40,923 nt of DNA from DATBFX01 sp036558305 (GCA_036558305.1 DATBFX010000301.1:1-40923), one strand, 5' to 3'. Positions 1-8,124 are shown, numbered from the stretch's first letter. Made by a program: numbers and translations. The notes: generated by a model not told the origin, from the sequence alone.

Positions 1-2525
1 AAGCAGGCGCCGGGAACCGGTTGGTTCTGGTCGTCCTGGACGGTAATCGCGATCGAGCCGGTCTCCGGCGCGCTCGGCTGGTTGGTGAAACTGACCTGTG
101 CCGGTTGACCGGCGGCGACCGTCACCGTCTGCGTGGCCGGGTCGGCGAGGGCGTACCCGGCTGGCGCGGTCGTCTGCTGCACCTGCCAATCGCCGGCGGC
201 GACGTCGCCGAGCGGCACCGTGCCGTCGTTGTCGTCGTCGCACCCCTGGACGGCGCCGTTGTCGGGTCCGGTCGCCGAGTAGCAGGCGCCGGGGATCGGC
301 GTCCCTTCGGGATTGATCGTGTCGACGGTCAGCGTGCCCGTTTGCGGCACCGGCTGATCGACGAAGGTCAACGGGGTCTCGGCGCCGGCCGTGACCGTCG
401 CTTGCTGGTCTTCGGCCGCCTGGTAATTCTCCGGCGCGCGCGATTCGTGCACCGTGTAGTCGCCGGGGGCCAGATTCTCGAAGCGGACGACCCCGTCGCC
501 GTCGTCGTCGCATTGCTCGCTGGGGGTGCCGTCGCTGCCGACCACCGTGACCGAGAAGCAGGCGCCGCCGACCGCCGGCGTCCCTTCGGCCGCGACGACC
601 TTCGTGATGACCAGGGTCCCGGTCTGCGGCGCCGTTGGCGTGCCGTTGACGACGGAGACAGGTGCCGTCTGACCGGCATCGACGTGGACCGATTGATCCG
701 GACCGGGGTCGTGACCGGCCGGTGTCTGGCTCTCGTGCAGCGTGTAGTCGCCCGCGGCAACATTGGCGATGACGATCACGCCGGGTGCCGCGTCGGGACC
801 GACCAACTCGTCGGCGTCGCCGTCGCCGTCGTCGCAGACCTGATAGCTGCCGTTGTCGCCGGTCAGGTCGAAGCAGGCGCCGCCGAGGGGAGTCGTGCCG
901 TCGCCGTCGAACTTGTCGATCCGAACCATCCCCGTGGTCGCGACGAGCCGGAACGGGAACGTCAGTTGCGAGCCCTGATCGGCATCGACGTGGACCGCGT
1001 TCGGCTGTTCGCCGGTCGGTTCGTAGCCGCTCGGGGCGTCGACGGTGACCGTGTAGTCGCCGGTTGCGACGCCGTCGATCTCGATCGTTCCCGGCGTCGA
1101 ATCGGCGTCGCCTTGCTGGTCGTCGCAGGCGTCGTAGGTCGCCGGGCCGGTCAGGTGGAGACAGGCACCGCCGACCGGATTCGCGCCGCCTTCGTCGGTG
1201 ATGGTGGCGAGGACGTAGCCGACCGCCGACGGCGAGGCCGCGGTCGTCACTTCTTCGGTCGGCGTTTCGGTTGCGGTCTCTTCGGTGGTTGGCGACCCTC
1301 CGGTCGGCGGCGTCGCGGCGGCGCGGAGGGTGACGGTGACCGGTGCAAAGGTGCCCGCGGAGACCGTCACCGAAGCCGGTGCGTCGACCAACTCGTAGCC
1401 CGCCGGCGGCGTGACCGTCAGCGTGTAATCTCCGGGCGGCACGTTGTCGATCTCGATCGATCCGGTCGTCGGATCGGCGTCGCCGCCGTCCGCGGTGTCG
1501 CAGGCCTGGTAGGTGGCGGGACCGGTCAGCATCAGGCAGGTGCCCGCGGGCGGCACCGAGCCGTCCTCGGTGGCGATCGTCGCAAAGAGGCCGCCGTTGG
1601 TCGTGACGCTCGGGCTCGCTCCCGTTTCGGTCGTCGTGCTCGGGCTGGCCGAGGTGGTCACCTCCAGGTGATCGATGACGTCGATTGCCGTCGATGCGCC
1701 CGCGGTGATCTCGACCGTCGTGTCCTCGGCGGGCATGTAGCCGGCCGGCGGGGTCGTCTCGTGGAGCGTGTAGGCGCCGGGCGGAGCGGCGATCGCGATC
1801 GTGCCCGGATCGGCGTTCCCGTCGCCGTCGCCGCCGTCGCAGGCGGAAGCGACCGTGGTGTTGCCGGAGAGGAGGGCGAAGCAGGCACCGGCGACGATTG
1901 CGTTCTGGAAATTCTCGTGCTTGGTGATGACCAGCATCCCGGTCGCGGCCGGCGACCCGGTCGTCTCGGTCGGTGAGGCCGTCGGCGACCCGGCGGTGGT
2001 GGAGACGGTGACGCCGGGCCGCGGGGTCGTCCCGGCGGGTTTCGTTCCGCCCGCGGGTTGGGTGACGCCCTGGGTCGTGCGCGCGGTGCCGGTCGTCACC
2101 GGCGGGACGGTGCGGACGGGCGGCGCCTTCGTCCCGGGAGCGGCCGGCATGGTGCCGGGCCGGGTGGGTGTCTTCGAGCCGGTCGGCGGCGCCACCGGTG
2201 TTCGGCTTCCCGTGGTCGCCGGCGAACCCCGGAGGACGGCCCGCGTCGGCGTCTTGGCGCCGGCCGCCGGGCTCCCGCCCCCGCCCCCGCCCCCGCCGGA
2301 CTTGGGTGGTTGTTGCTGGTTGCCGCCACCGCCCTGGGTCGGCGGTTTCGGCGGGGCTTGGGTCGGCGGTCCGTTCGTTGCCGCCGCGAGCGAGCCGGCG
2401 GTTGGCGTCGTTTGGACGCCGACTTCGGTATAGCAGGCGGTCAGCACCAACAGGGCGATCGCGGCCAGACCGCCGAACCGAACCAGATGGAGGAGTTTCC
2501 CGCGGATTGGTCCGGCCGGTCGCAT
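1..2525 (-). CDS. SpaA/Cna-B-type repeat surface lipoprotein (3' end outside window)
   Basis: The frame is open from the ATG at 2525 to the window edge, giving 841 codons without a stop, so the C-terminus is missing. A hydrophobic N-terminus ends in a lipobox (LVLTAC, Cys about residue 31), so it is probably lipid-anchored outside the membrane. A Gly/Pro/Thr-rich linker with (P/A)PP and KTPT-like runs covers about residues 35-195. Then come six full repeats of roughly 90-110 residues and the start of a seventh. Each has a GAC[F/L/Y] start (TC in one), a Cys-Asp-rich segment such as CDDDGDG, a GDYT[L/V]HE-like strand and a PAGY turn. These are hallmarks of SpaA/Cna-B prealbumin-like domains, which act as stalks or adhesins. 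The start abuts a 48-bp inverted repeat and has only a G-rich ribosome-binding site. The ligand is unknown; no sortase signal can be judged because the end is missing. Confidence 0.85.
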   Translation of the reverse strand, partial: MRPAGPIRGKLLHLVRFGGLAAIALLVLTACYTEVGVQTTPTAGSLAAATNGPPTQAPPKPPTQGGGGNQQQPPKSGGGGGGGGSPAAGAKTPTRAVLRGSPATTGSRTPVAPPTGSKTPTRPGTMPAAPGTKAPPVRTVPPVTTGTARTTQGVTQPAGGTKPAGTTPRPGVTVSTTAGSPTASPTETTGSPAATGMLVITKHENFQNAIVAGACFALLSGNTTVASACDGGDGDGNADPGTIAIAAPPGAYTLHETTPPAGYMPAEDTTVEITAGASTAIDVIDHLEVTTSASPSTTTETGASPSVTTNGGLFATIATEDGSVPPAGTCLMLTGPATYQACDTADGGDADPTTGSIEIDNVPPGDYTLTVTPPAGYELVDAPASVTVSAGTFAPVTVTLRAAATPPTGGSPTTEETATETPTEEVTTAASPSAVGYVLATITDEGGANPVGGACLHLTGPATYDACDDQQGDADSTPGTIEIDGVATGDYTVTVDAPSGYEPTGEQPNAVHVDADQGSQLTFPFRLVATTGMVRIDKFDGDGTTPLGGACFDLTGDNGSYQVCDDGDGDADELVGPDAAPGVIVIANVAAGDYTLHESQTPAGHDPGPDQSVHVDAGQTAPVSVVNGTPTAPQTGTLVITKVVAAEGTPAVGGACFSVTVVGSDGTPSEQCDDDGDGVVRFENLAPGDYTVHESRAPENYQAAEDQQATVTAGAETPLTFVDQPVPQTGTLTVDTINPEGTPIPGACYSATGPDNGAVQGCDDDNDGTVPLGDVAAGDWQVQQTTAPAGYALADPATQTVTVAAGQPAQVSFTNQPSAPETGSIAITVQDDQNQPVPGAC

Positions 2526-2528
2526 CAC

Positions 2529-2669
2529 GTTCGGCCCCCCCGGCCCCCCAAACACCCAGAGGGTACCCGGGGGGAGGACGACGGCATACCTCTGGCGCTG
2601 AGTTGACACGCGCGGTCTCGTCTCCCCCCGGGTACCCTCTGGGTGTTTGGGGGGCCGGGGGGGCCGAAC
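2529..2669. repeat. 48-bp perfect inverted repeat between two genes
   Basis: Arms 2529-2576 and 2622-2669 are exact reverse complements with a 45-base loop. Both arms contain GGGTACCC and a G/C homopolymer block. The left arm begins 4 bases from the start codon of the lipoprotein gene and the right arm ends 10 bases from the end of the DUF4157 gene, so it fills the whole intergenic space. It could form a very stable hairpin in RNA, ending upstream transcription or masking the lipoprotein ribosome-binding site. GGGTACCC..CTGGG recurs at 21147 and 21272. Confidence 0.9.
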
Positions 2670-2678
2670 CGCGCCGCC

Positions 2679-3371
2679 TTACATCGCCAACTCTTCTTCT
2701 TCCGGCGCTTCCCGCGCGATCGTGTCCGGTGTCTCCACCATCCGTTGCGCCGCGCTGCCGCCGCTGGCGATCGCGCTGGCCGCAGCGTCCGCGGCGTGCT
2801 CGTGGCTGTCGTTGGCGGGTCCGACCGTCGTCGGACCGCCGGAGGAGACCGAGCCGCGCTGTTGGACGACGTGGGCCAACTCGTGGGCGAGCAGGTTGCC
2901 GTCGCTCGGACTGGCGCTCCGGCTGAAGAAGATGTCGGTGCCGGTGGTGAACGCCTTGGCGCTGACGCTGCGGTTGAGCCGGTCGGCCTCGTCGTCCGTG
3001 TGGACGCGGACGTCGTCGAAGCGATCGCCGAAGGCCGTTTCCATACTCGACCGCGTCGCGTGGTCGAGCGCGCTGCCGCCGCCGCGGCGCGACTCGATCT
3101 GGCGCGAGAGATCGGAGCTGATCGGGCCGCCTTCCAACCCGACCTCGGCCGTCGCGGTCGCGCCGTCGTGGTCGCGCTTGGTCATCAGCTCGTCTTCTTC
3201 GGCTGCCTCGCGCTGGGCTAGCGTCCGCGCGATGGTGGCGTTCCCGACCTGCCGCTGCAACTTCACCAGCGGGTGGGTGCCGGTCGCGGCGACCGGGCCG
3301 GTCGCGTCCGTGGCGCGACGCCGGACGTGCGTGGTTTTGACGATTTGCTCGATTGGCGCTCGGCTCGTCAT
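2679..3371 (-). CDS. DUF4157 domain protein with HExxH motif
   Basis: The protein has 230 residues from the ATG at 3371, which has a good AGGAGGG ribosome-binding site; a longer in-frame reading to 3527 lacks one. The C-terminal half matches the DUF4157 pattern: a FTTGTDIFF strand (about 141-149), LAHELAHVVQQ with a zinc-type HExxH (163-167), and a late EHAADAAA helix. An LQRQVGNATIA segment (about 38-48) resembles N-terminal motifs of DUF4157 proteins linked to extracellular contractile injection systems. No injection-system genes lie nearby. The family is usually called a putative metallopeptidase or toxin-associated domain; catalytic activity here is unproven. There is no signal peptide. 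The terminal stretch EAPEEEEL is acidic. Confidence 0.8.
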   Translation of the reverse strand: MTSRAPIEQIVKTTHVRRRATDATGPVAATGTHPLVKLQRQVGNATIARTLAQREAAEEDELMTKRDHDGATATAEVGLEGGPISSDLSRQIESRRGGGSALDHATRSSMETAFGDRFDDVRVHTDDEADRLNRSVSAKAFTTGTDIFFSRSASPSDGNLLAHELAHVVQQRGSVSSGGPTTVGPANDSHEHAADAAASAIASGGSAAQRMVETPDTIAREAPEEEELAM

Positions 3372-3795
3372 GGGACCCTCCTGTCTGCACCGCGGCCGAT
3401 GCGGTCTGTCACATCTCGCCGACGCGACGAGGATGCCAGAGCGACATTGTACCAACCCAAGAGCGATTCCAATAGCCCCAAATCGCCATGAATGTCGGCA
3501 AACGCACCCGTCATTCCTCCTGAGCATGCGAAGGAGGAATGGCGGCGACGAGCGCCGCCGGCGAATCGCCCGGGATAGCTGAGGTAAGAGGTGACCTGCG
3601 AAACGTCAGGCGAGAATTCTGACCTTCCGAATAAGAATTCGAGCGACGGGCTTTTCCGCAATCTCTGACGCGATTACTCGGAATTAGAGCAATTGACAGA
3701 AAGGATAAATTCGTGATATCCTTACGATGATGCGACCTTCGACGAGGTCACGCGAGTTACGCAAGCGCATCGCGACCACGGAAAGGCGAACGACC
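3372..3795. other. Intergenic region with a SD-like hairpin and a promoter
   Basis: This 424-base stretch has no convincing gene. It holds an inverted repeat CATTCCTCC (3512-3520) / GGAGGAATG (3533-3541), related to a perfect hairpin at 38645-38680. It also holds the promoter of the small Cys gene at 3693-3722. The part from 3600 to 3720 is visibly AT-richer than its surroundings. Confidence 0.6.
3693..3723 (+). promoter_or_regulatory. Sigma-70-like promoter with overlapping palindrome
   Basis: TTGACA (3693-3698) and TATCCT (3717-3722) are 18 bases apart and lie about 75 bases before the start of the small Cys-rich gene. AAGGATA (3701-3707) and TATCCTT (3717-3723) are perfect inverted arms with a 9-base spacer that fall inside the promoter. 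They look like an operator for a dimeric repressor. Confidence 0.5.
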
Positions 3796-4014
3796 ATGAC
3801 CATGAAGATCGAAGACGGCCAGTGTGGGTTGTGCGCCCACTTCGGCGAGCACGACGCCAACAAGCAGCAACTGATCCAGATTCGCCTCAAGCACGAGGCG
3901 CCGGAGACCCTCCGCGAGGAGTGCGGTCACCCCTCCCACGCCCCGCTCCACCTCGTCGTCACCGCCGCCAGCGGTTGCACCGGATTCACTCCCGCGAGCG
4001 CGTCGGCCCGGTAG
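3796..4014 (+). CDS. Small Cys/His-containing protein of unknown function
   Basis: The protein has 72 residues and starts at the ATG at 3796, 7 bases after GAAAGGCGA. An upstream in-frame ATG at 3727 lies too close to the promoter to be used. It contains CGLCAHFGEH near the N-terminus, then EECGHPSHAPLHL and a late SGC. This is a Cys-x2-Cys...Cys...Cys arrangement with several His, suggesting a small metal-binding or redox protein. I recognise the pattern as that of short hypothetical proteins in GC-rich bacteria but know no function. The gene stands alone, with its own promoter and a classical terminator just downstream. Confidence 0.75.
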   Translation: MTMKIEDGQCGLCAHFGEHDANKQQLIQIRLKHEAPETLREECGHPSHAPLHLVVTAASGCTGFTPASASAR

Positions 4015-4042
4015 AGCGCGGACCAAAAAACGCCACCGAAAC

Positions 4043-4076
4043 ACGGGCTCCCTCATCCGGGGAGCCCGTTCTTTTT
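4043..4076 (+). terminator. Rho-independent terminator of the small Cys-rich gene
   Basis: ACGGGCTCCC (4043-4052) pairs perfectly with GGGAGCCCGT (4060-4069) across a 7-base loop and is followed by TCTTTTT. It is the only textbook terminator with a T-run noticed in the window. Confidence 0.9.
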
Positions 4077-4104
4077 GCGCGTTCGCCTTTGGACCGGGCA
4101 GTCG

Positions 4105-4208
4105 GTGTAGGGGAGCGCCCTGTGCGCTCCCGTGGCCGGGGAAGGCGGCGATCGATTCGGCCGCCGGTGCCGATCACCGGCGGGAGGACACGGGGTCCTC
4201 CCCTACAC
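4105..4208. repeat. GTAGGGG-type composite palindromic repeat
   Basis: Outer arms GTGTAGGGGA (4105-4114) and TCCCCTACAC (4199-4208) enclose further hairpins: GGGAGCGC/GCGCTCCC (4111-4131), CCGCCGGTG/CACCGGCGG (about 4161-4182) and GGAGGAC/GTCCTCC (about 4183-4201). The GTAGGGG termini are shared with the repeat at 8008-8076. The element fills the gap between the terminator and the convergent YkgJ-like gene and is probably a REP-like interspersed element. Confidence 0.7.
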
Positions 4209-4226
4209 GCATACCGCGGCGCCGGT

Positions 4227-4862
4227 TCAGTCGTCCCCGTCATCGACGGGGCCCGTGGATTCGGGCGTCGTCATCAGGCTCCGCCCCAGATCCGGTTCGG
4301 CCAGCGCGATCGGCAGCGGCCCCGGCACGGGCCCCAGCGGGGCCGGGATGCGCGCTTCGAAGTCGATCCAGATCCGCTTGTCCTGCCGGCAGTCGTAGAG
4401 CCGGCAGACGTGCGGGCGTTGGGCGTGGATGGTGCAGGCGCGGCTGCTCGGGTCGCAATGGACGCAGTAGCCGTCCTCGCCCCGTTTGATCCAATACGGG
4501 TTGCCGTAGTCCCAGCGGGCGACCCCCTCCTCGAGGTCCTGCGTGGTCAGGTAGAAGTTCAAGGTGCAACAGCGGGCGTGGCAGAGGTGGATCCGGGCCG
4601 CGCAGTCGATCTCGGCCGTCTGTTCGTCCGTGTACTTGTCGCCCATCTTCGCCAGCCGCACCCGCGGTTGCGACATCCCCGCCACCTGCTCCTGCGCCCG
4701 CGCCCGGTGCTCGTCGAATTCCTCCTCGCCGATGATCCCCTTCTCCGCCAGCAGATTGGCCAGCGCCATGATCGCCGCCAGCGCCTCGTTCCCCTGGCTC
4801 TGCTCGACCATCATCATGATGTGCGCGAACCGCAGCCCGCGCTCGGTGTCGTGGGTATCCAT
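4227..4862 (-). CDS. YkgJ-family cysteine-cluster protein
   Basis: The protein has 211 residues from the ATG at 4862, preceded by GGGGGG. The reading that extends to 4940 would translate the tandem-repeat hairpin and is rejected. Nine Cys fall in the right region: C87, C94, C98-C99, C133, C136, C143, C153 and C158. They include HARCCT, GYCVHCD and VCRLYDC, the zinc or iron-sulfur chelating pattern of the YkgJ/CxxCxxCC family. The first 80 residues are an extra helical, Met-rich part not typical of short YkgJ proteins. The function of the family is unknown. It follows the amidase on the same strand, separated only by the hairpin at 4878-4980. Confidence 0.8.
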   Translation of the reverse strand: MDTHDTERGLRFAHIMMMVEQSQGNEALAAIMALANLLAEKGIIGEEEFDEHRARAQEQVAGMSQPRVRLAKMGDKYTDEQTAEIDCAARIHLCHARCCTLNFYLTTQDLEEGVARWDYGNPYWIKRGEDGYCVHCDPSSRACTIHAQRPHVCRLYDCRQDKRIWIDFEARIPAPLGPVPGPLPIALAEPDLGRSLMTTPESTGPVDDGDD

Positions 4863-4877
4863 CAGGTCCCCCCTCTT

Positions 4878-4980
4878 GAGGCGGCAAGGCGGCAAGGCGG
4901 CAAGGACGACGAGGGGCGATTGGAGCGAGCGGCGGATCAAGATTCCTTGCCGCCTTGCCGCCTTGCCGCCTTGCCGCCTC
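4878..4980. repeat. Tandem-word hairpin A (octamer GGCGGCAA)
   Basis: The left arm 4878-4905 is three-plus copies of GGCGGCAA. The right arm 4945-4980 is four-plus copies of its complement, so 28 bp pair perfectly (4878-4905 with 4953-4980). The right arm touches the amidase stop codon and the left arm lies 16 bases before the YkgJ start codon. Confidence 0.9.
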
Positions 4981-6293
4981 TACTTCGCGCCGTACACGAA
5001 CTCCTCGCTGATCGTGACGAAGTAGCGGACGATCGCCTGCTCGTAGGCGGTGACGATGGCGTTGCGACCGGCGTTGCTGAGCATGAAGGCGGCGTCGTCG
5101 TCGTTGGAGATGAACCCGACCTCGACGATGGCACCGGGCATCGCGCTCGGGGTGACCTGGTCCTCCTGGGCCGGGCCGATCATGATGTAGTGTTTGAACC
5201 CGCCGTGGCCGACGTCGGCCTGCGCGTAGCTGTCGTCGTTGGCGCCGCGCGATATGGCATTGTAGCCCGCGCCGGCGTACTGCTTGCCGAGTTCGTCCTC
5301 GGCGATCTCGGCGAAGAGTTTGCTGGCGTCGGCGTCGTTGCGAACGCCGCTGAACCAGGTCTCGTATCCCTCGGCCTTGGGGTCCTTGAAATAGTTGATG
5401 TGCAGCGAGACGAGCAGCGAGGCATTCGCCTTGTTGCAGATGTTGATCCGCGCCTGGAGTTCGTCCGTCAACCTGGCATGGAGGGCAAGACCGGGATCCT
5501 TGACGTTCTTCCCCGTCTCGCCGTCGCCGTTGACGTCGCGCTCGCTCGCGTTGACGTCGACGTCCTCCGTTCGCGTCATCACGACGGTGAACCCGTGGGC
5601 CTCCAGGCGGAGGCGGAGCGCGCGCGCCCACAAGAGGGTATAGACGGCCTCGTCCATGGCGGGTGCGGCGGCGTCGCCCGTGCGCTGGCCGCCGCGATCG
5701 GACCCGCCGTGACCGGGATCGAGGCAGATGACCTTGCCGATGAAGCGGGGATCGGGCGTCGGCGTCGGCGATGGGGTCGACGTCGGCTTCGGGGTGGGCG
5801 TCTTGGTCGGCGTCGGCGTCCGGGTCGGCGGTGCGGTCGGCACGGCGGTGTTGGTGGGCGTGCCGGGCGAGGCCGCGATGAGGACGGGCACCGTCGGTGT
5901 CAGAGAAGGGATGGCGGTCGGAGTCGGCGGCTCGCCGTTGACACTGAGGTGCGCGATGCCGAACCCGACGAGCACGACGCAGACGAGCAGCACGGCGCCG
6001 ACTTTGGCGGCCGCGGCACGGCCGCGCCGGGCGCGCGGTTTGCGCCGGCTGCGCGGCGGCACCCTGGCCGGCGCGCCGTTCCCCGTCCCCTTGGCCGCAC
6101 CGACGGCCGCGGCGCCGGCCGCGCGGGACGCGGGTTGGCGCAGCCACGTCTCCGAATTGGGGCTGTAGACGCCCTGGTTGCCCCGCAGGTGGCGCGAGAG
6201 TTCGGGAAACGGTCGGGGGCCGTCGCCGGCGTCGGACCGTGCCGGTCGGCGTGGTGGGACGTTACTCGACCCTCGGCCTCGGCGGTCAGTCAA
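4980..6293 (-). CDS. N-acetylmuramoyl-L-alanine amidase (Amidase_3), membrane-anchored
   Basis: The protein has 437 residues with a TTG start at 6293 that overlaps the end of the M81 gene by 8 bases. It has a basic cytoplasmic N-terminus (1-95), one membrane helix (about 97-115) and a long Pro/Thr spacer (120-180), then the catalytic domain. Zinc-site motifs are LDPGHGG (191-197), a Glu near 215, SLHIN (296-300) and the catalytic Glu in IVEVGFISN near the end. It should cut the bond between MurNAc and the stem peptide outside the membrane. An acidic insert with ERDVNGDGE lies near 251-260. The start choice is moderately sure; the catalytic domain assignment is strong. Confidence 0.9.
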   Translation of the reverse strand: MTDRRGRGSSNVPPRRPARSDAGDGPRPFPELSRHLRGNQGVYSPNSETWLRQPASRAAGAAAVGAAKGTGNGAPARVPPRSRRKPRARRGRAAAAKVGAVLLVCVVLVGFGIAHLSVNGEPPTPTAIPSLTPTVPVLIAASPGTPTNTAVPTAPPTRTPTPTKTPTPKPTSTPSPTPTPDPRFIGKVICLDPGHGGSDRGGQRTGDAAAPAMDEAVYTLLWARALRLRLEAHGFTVVMTRTEDVDVNASERDVNGDGETGKNVKDPGLALHARLTDELQARINICNKANASLLVSLHINYFKDPKAEGYETWFSGVRNDADASKLFAEIAEDELGKQYAGAGYNAISRGANDDSYAQADVGHGGFKHYIMIGPAQEDQVTPSAMPGAIVEVGFISNDDDAAFMLSNAGRNAIVTAYEQAIVRYFVTISEEFVYGAK

Positions 6294-7830
6294 GGGAGGT
6301 GACTCCCTCGTCGAGCGGGGCGATCGGCCGCCGGAGCCTACGGTACGCGAATCGGGACAGTTCGGAACTGCTCAAGCCTCCCGCTTCCACTTCGACGATC
6401 GCACCCGCGAGCGGCGCGAAGGCGGCCCGGAAGTGGACACCGGACTTCACCGCGACGATCCGACGCGCGGTCGGATCGATCCCGGCCGCGTGGAAGAGAC
6501 CGGGATCGGCCGCCTGCACCGCTCGCTCGCAGACGATCACCTCGACGCCCTCAACGGCGAGCGTCGCCGTCCTCCCGAGTCGAGTCGTACCGCCCCGTCC
6601 CATCGGTCCGAGGTTGGTGAAGACGCCGTCGCCGATGCCCCGTACCGTCGCCCTTACGTCGAGCGTGGGACCTCCTCGCGGCTCGATCTTGCCGCCGAGT
6701 GCCAGCCGTACCCGGCCGCCGACCCCGGCGGCGGCGGCCGCCGCGACGGCAGCCGGATCGGGCAGCGCGCCGACGACGGCGCCCCGCACCCCGCGCTCGA
6801 TCAGCCGCGCCAGGAGCCAGGTGCCGTCGCCTGGTGCGCCGGCGCCGGGATTGTCGGCGACGTCCGCCAGGACGACGGGGCGGCCCCCCGGCGTCGCCAA
6901 CGCGCGATCGATCGCCTCGTCCGGGGAGACGCCGTTGGCGCGGAGATCGCGACGACGCTCCCAGATCGCGGCGGCGACGCGGTTTGCCACCTCGCCTGCC
7001 AGCCGGAGATCGCCGTCGGTCGTCGCCGTGACGCTGACGCCGGTGCGGGCGGTGTCGGCATGGGGAAAGCCGCCGGCGACCGCGATCGCGACGACACCGG
7101 GTCGGGTTTCGAGTCCGCGGACGAGCGCCATCACCTCGGCGAACGGCGTCGCGCCATCGGTGCGTTGCGCCGGCAGCGGCGCCAGGAGCGGCAGGCGGCG
7201 CAGCACGGCGACCGGCTCGATTCGCCGGCGGCGGATGGCGAGACAACACTCGACCGCTTCCTGACCCCGCTCGTACGGATCGAGGTGGGGGTAGGTATCG
7301 TAGGAGAGGAGCAGATCGCAGGCGGCGACCGTTGCCGCCGAGACGTTGGCGTGGGAATCGACGACCGCGACGAGCGGCGTCTCGGCGCCGACGACATCGC
7401 GCACGTCGGTCAGCAACGCGCCTTCGCAGTCGTCCTCGCCGTCGGCGACCATCGCCCCGTGGAGGGCGAGGACGACGCCATCAAGGGGCCAGGGGCTACG
7501 CCGGTGGACGCGGAGGCGGTCGCGGAGCCCCCGCCGGAGGGACTCGAAGGCGTCGCGGGTGACGGGGCCGCCCGGCGGGGCCGAGGCGAACAGGGTCGGC
7601 AGCAAGGTGGCGCCGGTCGCCTCCGCCGCCGCGACGATGCCGCCGAGGACGCCGCGGCCGACCCGGCTCTGCCGGACGATCGATTCGCCGGTCAGGTAGG
7701 CCCGCCGCCGGAAGGCGTCGAGCGTCGTCGCCACCGGCGAGAAGGAGTTGGTCTCGTGGGCAAGCCCGCCGATCGCCAACCGCGGCGCGAGCCGACGTCC
7801 CTGACTGGAATGACTCGTGCTGTTCGTCAT
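6286..7830 (-). CDS. M81 family metallopeptidase (MlrC-like)
   Basis: The protein has 514 residues from the ATG at 7830. The open frame runs on to 8208 but that part translates the intergenic repeat at 8008-8076. Family hallmarks are GGLAHETNSFSP near the N-terminus, LHGAMVADGEDD with a likely metal-binding HGA and Asp pair, VDSHANVS, YDTYPHLDPYERG, and ADVADNPGAGAPGDG in the C-terminal half. MlrC from microcystin degraders is the best-known member. Most relatives in soil bacteria occur with peptide ABC transporters, and two such clusters lie downstream here. It overlaps the amidase gene, so the two are probably co-transcribed. Confidence 0.9.
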   Translation of the reverse strand: MTNSTSHSSQGRRLAPRLAIGGLAHETNSFSPVATTLDAFRRRAYLTGESIVRQSRVGRGVLGGIVAAAEATGATLLPTLFASAPPGGPVTRDAFESLRRGLRDRLRVHRRSPWPLDGVVLALHGAMVADGEDDCEGALLTDVRDVVGAETPLVAVVDSHANVSAATVAACDLLLSYDTYPHLDPYERGQEAVECCLAIRRRRIEPVAVLRRLPLLAPLPAQRTDGATPFAEVMALVRGLETRPGVVAIAVAGGFPHADTARTGVSVTATTDGDLRLAGEVANRVAAAIWERRRDLRANGVSPDEAIDRALATPGGRPVVLADVADNPGAGAPGDGTWLLARLIERGVRGAVVGALPDPAAVAAAAAAGVGGRVRLALGGKIEPRGGPTLDVRATVRGIGDGVFTNLGPMGRGGTTRLGRTATLAVEGVEVIVCERAVQAADPGLFHAAGIDPTARRIVAVKSGVHFRAAFAPLAGAIVEVEAGGLSSSELSRFAYRRLRRPIAPLDEGVTSLD

Positions 7831-8007
7831 CGCGATGCTTGTCGCCTGGTTCCGGTTGACCAGCACAAGCCCGGGGATCGGAGCGGGGACCGATCGCCCG
7901 AACGCCGGTGCGCGGCTAGGCAGGATACCGCGTCGGATATTGTGCAGACTAGGTGCGGCCCCAACCCCCGGGGTCATCCAAGCGTCCACGCGGTGCCGTC
8001 GGTTGGC

Positions 8008-8076
8008 AGGGCGGACACGGAGGTCCGCCCCTACAAGTGGCCGCGAACCGTAGGGGCGGACCTCCGTGTCCGCCCT
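8008..8076. repeat. 27-bp perfect inverted repeat, GTAGGGGCGGACC type
   Basis: Arms 8008-8034 and 8050-8076 are exact complements with a 15-base loop. The ends GTAGGGG/CCCCTAC match the composite repeat at 4105-4208. It lies between the divergent M81 and NADH dehydrogenase genes, in a 341-base gap (7831-8171) that otherwise shows no gene. Similar GTAGGGGCG...CCC hairpins are common interspersed repeats in environmental bacteria. Confidence 0.85.
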
Positions 8077-8094
8077 TTGTGGCCGGGAGGCGAG

Positions 8095-8124
8095 TTGCGA
8101 TCCGCAGCCCCTCGTTGCTAGGCT
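8095..8124 (+). promoter_or_regulatory. Possible promoter of the NADH dehydrogenase gene
   Basis: TTGCGA (8095-8100) and TAGGCT (8119-8124) are 18 bases apart and 48 bases before the start codon. Each hexamer matches the sigma-70 consensus at four or fewer positions, so this is only a candidate. Confidence 0.3.

Noticed and set aside
21..1976. Long plus-strand open frame of 651 codons
   Set aside because: It is the complement of the repeat lipoprotein gene; the product is a low-complexity Arg/Val/Gly/Asp string, while the minus frame has a lipobox and regular domains.
3822..6302. Plus-strand open frame of 826 codons
   Set aside because: It crosses a terminator, repeats and three real minus-strand genes with clear motifs; it is a high-GC shadow.
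6294..6306. GGGAGGTGACTCCC as a ribosome-binding site or palindrome of interest
   Set aside because: It lies within the coding end of the M81 gene and its short symmetry is expected in GC-rich DNA.
6178..8121. Plus-strand frame of 647 codons
   Set aside because: Shadow of the M81 peptidase gene; Arg/Gly/Asp-rich with no recognisable domain.
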